This document shows, one piece after another, positions 28,617-37,871 of a DNA stretch of 42,407 nucleotides (positions within the stretch are counted from its first letter, which is position 1; every line of letters starts with the position of its first letter). The notes under the pieces were generated by a model. That model did not search any database and was not told the origin of the DNA. It saw only the letters and a list, made by a program, of their open reading frames with translations. Source of the DNA: an uncultured Pseudomonadota bacterium. GTDB lineage: Bacteria; Pseudomonadota; Gammaproteobacteria; Burkholderiales; Thiobacillaceae. The stretch is taken from positions 1 through 42,407 of the forward strand of contig CAILNT010000013.1 of the NCBI GenBank assembly GCA_903835655.1, written 5' to 3'. Made by a program: the position numbers and the translations under genes.

Positions 28617-29062
28617 TGCGGACTCTCAACGGTGATGTCTTTCCAGTCTTCGCGACCGGCTTTCCAGATGTCGTACAGGGCCCAGGGCACCAGGGCAAAC
28701 AGCATGAGCGCATACACCCCAGGCCAGCCCGTAGGCAGATGCGCGAGGTCGTTGGCCAACACGACCAGCGTCCCCACCACGGCGTAATAACGGTAACCCG
28801 CCCACTTGTGATAGTGACGCACGGTCAGGTCGGGGTGGTGGGCGATGGAGGCATAGACGAAGATGGAAAACGCCAGCCAGATCATGACCGGCGGCAAGGA
28901 CATGGCCATGGGCAGAAAAGCCAGCTTCTTGTCGGCTATCGTCAGCCCCAGGCCGAACAGGCAAGCCGACAACAGTGTGGTGCCGACCGCCAGATAATTG
29001 AACAGGCGCGCACTGCGCAAACAGGAAGCCGCCGTCAGAATTTCAGTCTTGTTCTCGGACAT
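28613..29062 (-). CDS. Small four-helix membrane protein coupled to bioB
   Basis: 149 residues with four hydrophobic segments (about 19-41, 47-71, 91-108, 113-131) and a charged C-terminal tail. I do not recognise the family. Its stop overlaps the bioB ATG (ATGA), so it is probably first in the biotin operon; a role with biotin or precursors would be only inference. It is divergent from comF with 9 bases between the ATG codons as first read, or 54 bases using the preferred comF start. Confidence 0.75.
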   Translation of the reverse strand: MSENKTEILTAASCLRSARLFNYLAVGTTLLSACLFGLGLTIADKKLAFLPMAMSLPPVMIWLAFSIFVYASIAHHPDLTVRHYHKWAGYRYYAVVGTLVVLANDLAHLPTGWPGVYALMLFALVPWALYDIWKAGREDWKDITVESPQ

Positions 29063-29116
29063 TGAGCGGAAATGGTCGATGATAGAGGCGCGGCATGGTG
29101 CGTGAAGGGAGGGTTC

Positions 29117-29821
29117 TTGTCAAATCCACTGGACTCGTTGCTGAACAACTGCCTACATATATTGCAAATGGGCGTCGCGCAACCCTGCGTGCTTTGTGGC
29201 GCGCGGGTGCGAGGCAGCCTCATTTGCCCGCGCTGTGCCGCCGACCTGCCGACGCTGCCAGCGCAGCGCTGCCCGCTGTGTGCCCGTCCCGCCACGGGAG
29301 GTCTGGTTTGTGGCGCCTGTCTGAAAAAACAGCCCGCGTTCGAGCATTGCGAGGCCGTATACGCCTACGCTTTCCCACTCGATGTACTGATTCGGCAGTG
29401 CAAATACCACGGCGCCCAGGAATTGGCCGAACTCTTCGCCGACGCCCTGGCGCATCGCCTGGCGAACCTGCCGCGCCCCGACTTCATCGTACCCATGCCC
29501 TTGCACCCGGCCCGGCTGCGCGAGCGTGGTTTCAACCAGGCGCTGGAAATCGCGCGTCGCCTGGGTGCGCGCCTGGACCTGCCGGTACGCCACGCCTGCC
29601 AGCGGCTACGCAACACTCCGCCGCAGGCCGGACTCGATCTCCAGGCGAGAAAACGCAACCTGCGCGGCGCCTTCACCTGCGACTCAAGCTCGGCGGGCGC
29701 GCGCATCGCCCTGCTCGACGATGTCATGACCAGCGGCAGCAGCCTGAACGAACTGGCGAGGGTCGCCCGCGGCGCCGGTGCCGTGGAAATCAGCGCCTGG
29801 GTCGTGGCGCGAACACTCTAG
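29117..29821 (+). CDS. ComF-family protein with phosphoribosyltransferase domain
   Basis: About 234 residues from TTG 29117. An N-terminal zinc-binding part has CVLCG, CPRC, CPLC and CGAC pairs, followed by a phosphoribosyltransferase fold ending in LLDDVMTSGSSLNE (the PRPP loop). ComF proteins are linked to DNA uptake; the bacterial family also includes GntX. TTG is preferred because GGGAGGG lies four bases upstream; ATG 29072 in the same frame has no ribosome site. It is convergent with dnaE, 30 bases apart. Confidence 0.85.
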   Translation: MSNPLDSLLNNCLHILQMGVAQPCVLCGARVRGSLICPRCAADLPTLPAQRCPLCARPATGGLVCGACLKKQPAFEHCEAVYAYAFPLDVLIRQCKYHGAQELAELFADALAHRLANLPRPDFIVPMPLHPARLRERGFNQALEIARRLGARLDLPVRHACQRLRNTPPQAGLDLQARKRNLRGAFTCDSSSAGARIALLDDVMTSGSSLNELARVARGAGAVEISAWVVARTL

Positions 29822-29851
29822 CCGCCTGGCCCCAGCCGCGCCGTGCGCCGA

Positions 29852-32800
29852 TCACGCCGCCGCCCGTTCCCGCTCCCGCCCACTCTTCAGCGTGACTGCG
29901 TATTTCACCTCCACTTGGCCCAGGGCTTCCAGGGCGCTGAACAAGCCGTTCGACAGGCGCAGACGCCATGCCGAGTCGAGCATCAGGTCGCAGCTGGCCT
30001 GCGCATTGCCATAGGCCAGGGTCACCGGACAAGCATTGGCCTCGCGATGGGCTGCCAGGACTTCCATCAGGGCACGAACCTCGGCCCCCGGTTTCAATAC
30101 CAGCCTCAAGCCGGTGGCGTAGCGGGTGCGGGCGGCATCCAGGCTCATGAGTTCGTCGGCGGTGACGCGCATCCCACCCGAATACTCGTCATGGCTGGCG
30201 CGACCGGTAACGATCAGGAGCTCATCCTCCTTGATGAAGGCGCGAGAGGCCTCGAAGGCTTCGTTGAACACCGATACTTCCACTTGCGCGCCGCGGTCGT
30301 CCAGGGTGACGAAGCACATCTTGCCGCGCCGGGTCATCTGCGTGCGCATGCTGGAGACGATGCCGGCCAGGAGCTGCTGACCCGGCTGCGGCCTGACTTC
30401 TTTCAGGCCGCGGGTGGCGATGCCTTTCAGGGAATCGCGGTCGGCATCGAAGGGATGGCCGCTGATGTAGAAGCCCAGCGCGGTCTTCTCCAACGCCAGG
30501 CGCTCCTTCAGCGGCCATTCCGCCACCTTGATCAGGGGCGGGGGTGTGGATGCCACCTCATCGCCGAACAGGCTGTCCTGGGCCGCGTTGGCCTGCTGGT
30601 TTTCCGCCCATTCCATGGCCAGACCCACGCTCATCAAGGTGGAGGCACGGTTGGGATGGAGCGCGTCGAATGCCCCGGCGCGTACCAGGGCTTCGATGGC
30701 GCGGCGGTTCACCACGCGGCGATCCACCCGCTTGCAGAAATCGAACAAGTTCGTGAAAGCCCCACCCTTTTCCCGCGCGGCGGCAAGGTTATCGATGGCG
30801 CTCTCGCCCGTCCCTTTCACCGCACCCAGGCCATAGCGGATGGAGTTCCGATCCACCGGAACGAAGCGGTAAGAGGAGAGATTCACGTCCGGCGGCAGGA
30901 TGAGGATGCGGTTCTTCACCGCGTCGTCGTGGAAGATCTTCACCGTGTCGGTGTTGTCGAGGTCCGAGGACAGAGAAGCGGCCATGAAGGCGGCGGCGTG
31001 GTGGGCTTTCAGCCAGGCGGTCTGGTAGGTGACCACCGCATAGGCTGCCGTGTGCGACTTGTTGAAGCCGTATTCCGCGAACTTCTCCATCAGGTCGAAC
31101 AGCCGCATGGCCAGGGCCGGGTCGTAGCCCTTCCTGGCAGCTCCCGCACACATGATCTCCCGGTGCTTGGCCATCTCCTCGGCCTTCTTCTTGCCCATGG
31201 CGCGGCGCAAGAGGTCGGCGCCACCCAGGGTATAGCCGCCGATGATCTGGGAGATCTGCATCACCTGTTCCTGGTAGACGATGACGCCATAAGTGGGCTC
31301 CAGACAGGCTTTCAGATCCGGGTGGAAATAGTCGATGGCCTGCTTGCCCTTCTTGCGCAGGATGAAGTCGTCCACCATGCCTGAGCCCAGCGGCCCCGGC
31401 CGGTAGAGGGCCAGCACGGCGATGATGTCCTCGAAACGGTCCGGTTCCAGCTTGGTCAGCAGCTTCTTCATGCCATCCGATTCCAGCTGGAAGATGGCGG
31501 TGGTGTTGGCGGTCTTCAGGATCTCGTAGGCTTTCGGGTCGGTGAACGGCAAGGTCTCCAGGTTCAGGTCCCAGGCGGGATCGAGTCGCCGGATGTATTT
31601 CACCGCCAGGTCGATGATGGTCAGGTTGCGCAGCCCCAGGAAGTCGAACTTCACCAGGCCGACCTTCTCCACATCGTCCTTATCGAACTGCGACACCACC
31701 GATTCCGAGCCTTCGGCGTTGTAGAGGGGACAGAAGTCGGTGAGTTTTCCCGGCGCGATCAACACGCCGCCGGCATGCATGCCGACGTTGCGGGTGAGGC
31801 CTTCGAGCTTCGTCGCCAGTGCGAACAGCGCCTTCACATCCTCCTCGTTGTCCACCTTGGCCTTGAGCTCCGGCACCTGTTCCAGTGCCTCGGCCAGGGT
31901 CACGTTCTTACCAGGCGCCGAAGGGATCATCTTCGAGAGCAGATCGCAGAAGGTGTACGAGAGGTCCAGCACACGGCCGACGTCGCGCACCACCGCGCGC
32001 GCTGCCATGGTGCCGAACGTGACGATCTGGGAAACCGCATCGGCGCCGTATTTCTGACGCACGTATTCGATCACGCGCCAGCGGTTGTCCTGGCAGAAGT
32101 CGATGTCGAAGTCGGGCATGGAAACCCGTTCCGGGTTGAGGAAGCGCTCGAACAGGAGCGCGTAACGCAGCGGGTCGAGGTCGGTGATGCCGATGGAGTA
32201 GGCCACCAGGGAGCCGGCGCCGGAACCCCGACCCGGCCCCACCGGCACGCCGTTATTTTTGCCCCAGTTGATGAAGTCTGCCACGATCAGGAAGTAGCCG
32301 GGGAAGCCCATCTGGATGACGGTGTCGAGTTCCAGTTCCAGGCGCGCATCGTATTCCGCCTGACGCGATGCGCGCACCGCCTCGTCCGGGAACAGGACTT
32401 GCATGCGCCGCACCAGGCCATCTCGGGCGAATTGGCGCAGGTAGTCGTCCAGTGGCAGGCCGCCGGGCGTCGGAAAATCCGGTAGCTTGCTTTTGCCCAG
32501 TTCCAGCGTAAGGTTGCAGCGGCGCGCGATTTCCAGTGAGTTTTCCAGCGACTCCGGCAGATCGGCGAACAGCGCCGCCATCTCGTCCTGAGACTTGAAA
32601 TAATCGTCTTCCGTGAAAGTCTTAGGCCGGCGCTTGTCGGTCAGCGTAAAGCCCTCGGCGATGCACACCCGCGCCTCGTGCGCGGTGTAGTCGTCGCGTT
32701 GCAGGAACTGCACCGGATGCGTGGCCACCACCGGGAGGCTCAGTTCCTCCGCCAGGGTGACCGCGCGCGCCACGTGCAGATCGCATTCCGGACGACCATC

Positions 32801-33313
32801 GCGCTGCAACTCCAGGTAGTAACGGTTCGGGAAACGCCGCGCCCACTCGGTCGCCAAGGCGCGGGCGGAATCCAGGGAAGCGTTCACCAGAGCCTGGCCG
32901 ACGTCACCCAGATGTCCCCCGGACAGGGCGATCAGCCCCTCGCCCCAGACATCGAACCAGGCCGGATCGACCAGGGCACGGCCACGGTGCATGTTCTGGC
33001 GGTAGGCACGCGAGAGCAGTTCACACAGGTTGTGCCAACCGGCCTTGTCCTGTACCAGCACCAGCAGGCGCGTGGGTTTGTCCACCGAGGCAGGTGGGGC
33101 CACCCAGAGATCGCAGCCGGCGATCGGCTTCACCCCTTTCTTGCGCGCCGCCGAATAAAATTTCACCAGGCCGAAGGTGTTGGCCAGGTCGGTCAGGGCC
33201 AGCGCCGGCATGGCATCGTTCTTCGCCGCCCGAACCGCCTCATCGATACGCAGGATGCTGTCCTGCACCGCGTATTCGCTGTGCAGACGGAGATGGACGA
33301 AAGACGCGGTCAT
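29852..33313 (-). CDS. dnaE: DNA polymerase III alpha subunit
   Basis: 1153 residues, near the usual 1160 of the E. coli protein. A PHP domain (about 5-270) is followed by palm, thumb and fingers; catalytic Asp401 and Asp403 sit in MPDFDIDF and the third acidic residue in KFDFLGLRNLT. A clamp-binding type motif QDSLFG is near residue 915, then an OB domain. This is the replicative polymerase. A single gene with no neighbouring operon partner. Confidence 0.98.
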   Translation of the reverse strand: MTASFVHLRLHSEYAVQDSILRIDEAVRAAKNDAMPALALTDLANTFGLVKFYSAARKKGVKPIAGCDLWVAPPASVDKPTRLLVLVQDKAGWHNLCELLSRAYRQNMHRGRALVDPAWFDVWGEGLIALSGGHLGDVGQALVNASLDSARALATEWARRFPNRYYLELQRDGRPECDLHVARAVTLAEELSLPVVATHPVQFLQRDDYTAHEARVCIAEGFTLTDKRRPKTFTEDDYFKSQDEMAALFADLPESLENSLEIARRCNLTLELGKSKLPDFPTPGGLPLDDYLRQFARDGLVRRMQVLFPDEAVRASRQAEYDARLELELDTVIQMGFPGYFLIVADFINWGKNNGVPVGPGRGSGAGSLVAYSIGITDLDPLRYALLFERFLNPERVSMPDFDIDFCQDNRWRVIEYVRQKYGADAVSQIVTFGTMAARAVVRDVGRVLDLSYTFCDLLSKMIPSAPGKNVTLAEALEQVPELKAKVDNEEDVKALFALATKLEGLTRNVGMHAGGVLIAPGKLTDFCPLYNAEGSESVVSQFDKDDVEKVGLVKFDFLGLRNLTIIDLAVKYIRRLDPAWDLNLETLPFTDPKAYEILKTANTTAIFQLESDGMKKLLTKLEPDRFEDIIAVLALYRPGPLGSGMVDDFILRKKGKQAIDYFHPDLKACLEPTYGVIVYQEQVMQISQIIGGYTLGGADLLRRAMGKKKAEEMAKHREIMCAGAARKGYDPALAMRLFDLMEKFAEYGFNKSHTAAYAVVTYQTAWLKAHHAAAFMAASLSSDLDNTDTVKIFHDDAVKNRILILPPDVNLSSYRFVPVDRNSIRYGLGAVKGTGESAIDNLAAAREKGGAFTNLFDFCKRVDRRVVNRRAIEALVRAGAFDALHPNRASTLMSVGLAMEWAENQQANAAQDSLFGDEVASTPPPLIKVAEWPLKERLALEKTALGFYISGHPFDADRDSLKGIATRGLKEVRPQPGQQLLAGIVSSMRTQMTRRGKMCFVTLDDRGAQVEVSVFNEAFEASRAFIKEDELLIVTGRASHDEYSGGMRVTADELMSLDAARTRYATGLRLVLKPGAEVRALMEVLAAHREANACPVTLAYGNAQASCDLMLDSAWRLRLSNGLFSALEALGQVEVKYAVTLKSGRERERAAA

Positions 33314-33406
33314 GGAGGGGAGGGGCGGCGAAAAGGCCGATTTTACCCCGATGCGGCTTCACCCTACCCGGCTCGTAGCCGGCATGATCCGGCCCGTGAC
33401 GTTTTG

Positions 33407-34087
33407 CTACACGCGTAGCGAGGGAAGGCCACGACGGCGGCGCTGCGCCAGGCCCACCAGCCCGAGGCCTGCCAGCAACAGGGCCCAGGTCTCGGGCTCG
33501 GGCACGGGAGCAGGCTGATTCGTCAGGTTCTCCGCGGCGTCCGCGTATAGCAGGGTATCGAAACTGGCTGGGGAAACATGACTGGAATCGACGCCGCCTT
33601 CCTTCACCATCCAGGATTTTTGTTGCTGATTGGGGTCGAAGAACTGCGACCCGGCCTCGCCCGAAATACCGTGGGACAAGGCGAACAAGAAGGTCCCGGG
33701 GCCGCTCGCCGCCAGGAAGCCATCGGGGCCGTTGCCATCGCGCTCACCCGACCTCTTGCCGGAGACCGGATCGTACGAGTCCGAGCCCGACTGGTCGGGG
33801 GAACCCTGATCGTCCGGACCCTTCACCTCACCGAATGCGGCATTGAAGAACACGTTGAACAAGGTCTCGAGCGTGTCGCCCAAGACGGTGCTGGCATAAT
33901 TGAGCCCATCACCAGCCCCTCTTTCGGGATCGGTGTCTTTCAACGGCTTGGGTTTGTAGCCCGTGTCGAAACACACCCCGCCCTTGATGGACAGGTTGGC
34001 AAGCGCGGCATCCGCCCCTGCCGGCTGCGAAGCGAGCAGCGCGATGAGTCCGAGCGTAGCCACCACTCTGAGGCGGTTAGCGACCAT
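33407..34087 (-). CDS. PEP-CTERM sorting-domain protein
   Basis: 226 residues. A signal peptide (about 1-27) and a C-terminal anchor PVPEPETWALLLAGLGL (195-211) followed by QRRRRG mark an exosortase substrate, normally processed and linked to exopolysaccharide production. The mature domain, with Gly/Asp/Ser-rich stretches (89-122), is not recognised. ATG 34087 has no ribosome site of its own; an overlapping upstream ORF with AGGAGG may supply translation. No exosortase gene is in the window. Confidence 0.88.
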   Translation of the reverse strand: MVANRLRVVATLGLIALLASQPAGADAALANLSIKGGVCFDTGYKPKPLKDTDPERGAGDGLNYASTVLGDTLETLFNVFFNAAFGEVKGPDDQGSPDQSGSDSYDPVSGKRSGERDGNGPDGFLAASGPGTFLFALSHGISGEAGSQFFDPNQQQKSWMVKEGGVDSSHVSPASFDTLLYADAAENLTNQPAPVPEPETWALLLAGLGLVGLAQRRRRGLPSLRV

Positions 34088-34124
34088 GACAACGGCCGAA
34101 CCCTGGGACCATCACACAACGCAC
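34077..34124 (-). CDS. Possible 15-codon upstream ORF overlapping the PEP-CTERM gene
   Basis: GTG 34124 follows AGGAGGG (34137-34131) by six bases and encodes VRCVMVPGFGRCHGR; its TAA (34079-34077) lies 11 bases inside the next gene, in another frame. The start would read fMet. It has the shape of a translational-coupling leader. A sequencing frame error is the main alternative. Confidence 0.4.
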   Translation of the reverse strand: MRCVMVPGFGRCHGR

Positions 34125-34160
34125 GTTCAACCCTCCTGAAAAATACCTACATCCATCTAA

Positions 34161-34176
34161 AGCAAGAAACGAGCCA
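34161..34176 (-). promoter_or_regulatory. Sigma-54 (RpoN)-type promoter of the PEP-CTERM gene
   Basis: On the minus strand TGGCTCGTTTCTTGCT matches the sigma-54 form TGGCACG-N4-TTGC at all but one fixed position, with correct GG-to-GC spacing. Transcription would begin near 34150, about 63 bases before ATG 34087 and upstream of the AGGAGG site. PEP-CTERM genes are known to be RpoN-controlled in some betaproteobacteria (PrsK/PrsR). Confidence 0.65.
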
Positions 34177-34465
34177 CAATACAACTCTATGTTTACTCGT
34201 GATTTCCCCACCTGGTAAGGTAGCAGGAACAGGGGGTATCGACAAGAAATCGACACTTGAGTCGAGTAACAGTCGGCATCGGATCGCCTCGAAGCGGTGA
34301 GCTCCCCCCCGTTCGGACGCCAGACTGGATAAACTCGGCGCCGAGGCTCCCCTCCCGATTCGTGGTCGCGCCGCCCGCGCGCAAGCGGGCACGCGGAGAA
34401 AAAGCCAGTACCATCCAACTCACCCGCCGGCTGGCGATTGAACCCACTTCGCGCGGAAGGCGCCC
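34177..34465. other. Intergenic region between PEP-CTERM and RIO kinase genes
   Basis: Together with the leader this gap is 378 bases. It should hold the upstream activator site of the sigma-54 promoter and the promoter of the RIO gene, but no firm -35/-10 pair or activator palindrome is clear. GCCCGC-GCGCAA-GCGGGC (34373-34390) is a hairpin. No convincing small gene is seen. Confidence 0.4.
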
Positions 34466-35308
34466 ATGAAAATCCCGAAAAGACTCGAACCCCTGCTGGA
34501 AGACGGCCTGATCGACGACGTGATCCGCCAACTCATGAGCGGCAAGGAGGCGATGGTGTTTGTCGTCCGCTGCGGCGACGAGGTGCGCTGCGCCAAGGTT
34601 TACAAAGAGGCCAACAAGCGCGCCTTCCGCCAGAGCGTCGATTACACGGAAAACCGCAAGGTAAAGAACAGCCGCCAGGCGCGCGCCATGGCAAAGGGCA
34701 CGCGCTACGGCCGCGAAGCCCAGGAGGAGGCTTGGCAAAACGCCGAGGTCGATGCCCTGTATCGCCTGGCCGCGGCTGGCGTGCGCGTGCCGAAACCATA
34801 CAACTTCCACGCCGGCGTGTTGCTGATGGAACTGGTCACCGACGCCAACGGCAACGCAGCCCCGCGCCTGAATGACATGGAATTCACACCGGAACAAGCG
34901 CGCGGACATTTCCAGGCGCTGCTGCGGCAGGTGGTGCTGATGCTGTGCGCCGGGGTCATCCATGGAGACTTGTCGGAATTCAATATCCTGGTCAGCGAGG
35001 AAGGCCCGGTCATCATCGACCTGCCGCAAGCCGTGGACGCCGCCGGCAACAACCACGCGCGTGCCATGCTGGAACGCGATGTCGCCAATCTGACCGCTTA
35101 TTTCGGCCGCTTTGCGCCGGAATTGCTGCCCAGCCAGTACGGCCGGGAAATCTGGGCGCTCTACGAACACGGCGAACTGACTCCCGAATCCCGACTCACT
35201 GGCCGTTTCGCGGAAAGCAAAAAGCCGGTGGACTTGCACGGCGTCCTCCGGGAAATCGACGACGCCCGTGCCGAAGAGGCTGCCCGACAGTTGCGCATGC
35301 AGGAATAG
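34466..35308 (+). CDS. RIO1-family serine protein kinase
   Basis: 280 residues. The ATP-binding lysine is probably Lys44 (RCAKVYKE); the flexible loop KVKNSRQARAMAKGTRYG (65-82) is RIO-like; the catalytic loop is HGDLSEFN (166-173; Asp168, Asn173) and the metal-binding Asp185 is in IIDLPQ. RIO1 kinases in eukaryotes and archaea act in small-subunit maturation; bacterial members are found in proteobacteria with unclear roles. The start follows GGAAGG by five bases. All expected catalytic residues are present. Confidence 0.9.
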   Translation: MKIPKRLEPLLEDGLIDDVIRQLMSGKEAMVFVVRCGDEVRCAKVYKEANKRAFRQSVDYTENRKVKNSRQARAMAKGTRYGREAQEEAWQNAEVDALYRLAAAGVRVPKPYNFHAGVLLMELVTDANGNAAPRLNDMEFTPEQARGHFQALLRQVVLMLCAGVIHGDLSEFNILVSEEGPVIIDLPQAVDAAGNNHARAMLERDVANLTAYFGRFAPELLPSQYGREIWALYEHGELTPESRLTGRFAESKKPVDLHGVLREIDDARAEEAARQLRMQE

Positions 35309-35378
35309 CGCGCAATCCGCACACCGGAGCTTATTGCAACCTTGTGGCGTTAATGATCGGGGTGTGTTTCAATGCCCC

Positions 35379-35840
35379 ATGAAAACCTCAGCCCACGCCG
35401 CTTCCCTGGCGCCCTTCCCTGCCATCGAATCCGCCATCCGCGCAACCGGTGCGCGCGTCACCCCCTCTCGCGTCAGGGTGTACGCCCTGCTTCAGAACGC
35501 CCAGGGGCCGCTGTGCCACCGCGACATCGAACGTCTGTTGTCCGGCGGGGCGCTCCCGGCCATGGATCGCGTCACCCTCTACCGCGTGCTCGACTGGCTG
35601 GCGGCCGCGGGTCTGGCGCACAAGGCCGCCGATGCGCGCGGCGTATTCCGCTTCTCGGCGGCGACCTCCGATGGCGAACACCTGCGCCACATGCATTTCC
35701 GCTGCACCGCCTGCGGCGGCGTGTTTTGCCTGGACATGTCGCAGCCCTCGCTGCCCGAGTTACCTCAGGGATTCCGCCTGGCCAGCGCGGAATTCGATAT
35801 TCGCGGCGTATGCCCCGACTGCGCAGGCAAACACCCATGA
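35379..35840 (+). CDS. Fur-family metalloregulator, Zur-like
   Basis: 153 residues. A winged helix with RVTLYRVLDWLAAAGL as recognition region, then HLRHMHFRCTACGGVFCLD (Cys109, Cys112) and VCPDC (Cys145, Cys148) forming the structural zinc site. It overlaps a ZIP transporter gene by four bases, which favours zinc over iron as co-repressor. No clear Zur box is visible in the short upstream gap. ATG 35379 is chosen; the longer in-frame extension overlaps the kinase gene. Confidence 0.88.
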   Translation: MKTSAHAASLAPFPAIESAIRATGARVTPSRVRVYALLQNAQGPLCHRDIERLLSGGALPAMDRVTLYRVLDWLAAAGLAHKAADARGVFRFSAATSDGEHLRHMHFRCTACGGVFCLDMSQPSLPELPQGFRLASAEFDIRGVCPDCAGKHP

Positions 35841-36592
35841 CCCTAGTCTTCATCCTGCTCGCCACCTTCTCCGGCGGCATACTTTCCGTATTCGCCGCGG
35901 CCACGCTATCGCTGACGGTGCTGGCCAATCTGGCGCATCGACTGGTCGCACTCTCCGTGGGCATCCTGCTGGCGGTAGCCTTTCTCGACCTGCTACCCGA
36001 GGCCGCCGCGGGGCTGGATGTCCAGACCGTGGGCGGGGGCGTCATCGCCGGCATCCTGTTGTTCTTCATGCTGGAAAAGACCGCGCTGTGGCGCCATGAC
36101 CATGCCCACGAGGTCCATGCCGGCCACGCCCACGAACCCGGCCCTTCACCCACCGGGATGATGATCGTGCTGGGCAGCGCGATGCATAACTTCGTCGACG
36201 GCGTCCTCATCTCCGCAGCCTTCCTCGAGGACATCCACCTGGGCCTGGCCACGGCGATCGCCGTGATCGCCCACGAGATTCCGCACGAAATCGGCGACTT
36301 CATCGTGCTGCTGGCCGCCGGCCATAGCCGCAGACAGACGCTCTGGCTCAATGTGCTGGCCGGCTCCGCCTCCGTCCTGGGCGGCATCCTGGGCTGGATC
36401 TTCCTGCGCAACATCAGCGGCGCGATTCCCTACGTGATGTCCCTGGCAGTCGCCAGCTTCATCTACATCGCCGTGGCCGACCTGATCCCGGAACTACAGG
36501 AACACCGCCGTCCCCACGACTTCCCGGCCCAGCTCGCCCTGCTGCTCGCGGGCATCGGCATGGTCCTGCTGGGCATGCACCTGGCGAATTGA
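35837..36592 (+). CDS. ZIP-family metal transporter
   Basis: 251 residues with about eight membrane helices and a His-rich loop between helices 3 and 4 (HDHAHEVHAGHAHE). The signature HNFVDGVLIS and HEIPHEIGDF supply the metal-binding His and acidic residues of ZIP transporters. It imports zinc or a related divalent metal across the inner membrane. The ATGA overlap with the Fur-family gene indicates co-translation. Convergent with the aminotransferase gene. Confidence 0.92.
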   Translation: MTLVFILLATFSGGILSVFAAATLSLTVLANLAHRLVALSVGILLAVAFLDLLPEAAAGLDVQTVGGGVIAGILLFFMLEKTALWRHDHAHEVHAGHAHEPGPSPTGMMIVLGSAMHNFVDGVLISAAFLEDIHLGLATAIAVIAHEIPHEIGDFIVLLAAGHSRRQTLWLNVLAGSASVLGGILGWIFLRNISGAIPYVMSLAVASFIYIAVADLIPELQEHRRPHDFPAQLALLLAGIGMVLLGMHLAN

Positions 36593-36601
36593 AGCCCGGA
36601 T

Positions 36602-37792
<1,191 letters not shown>

Positions 37793-37871
37793 GAGGATGC
37801 CCTTACGAGATTGCAACGTGGCCGCGCTGGGATGCTACGATGGCCGGCTCTACTAGCGCGCGGATTTTAAC

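Noticed and set aside
35309-35378. Zur or Fur box before the Fur-family gene
   Set aside because: No clear inverted repeat of the expected type in the 70-base gap.
37793-37871. SOS (LexA) box before uvrB
   Set aside because: No CTGT-N8-ACAG pattern is present.
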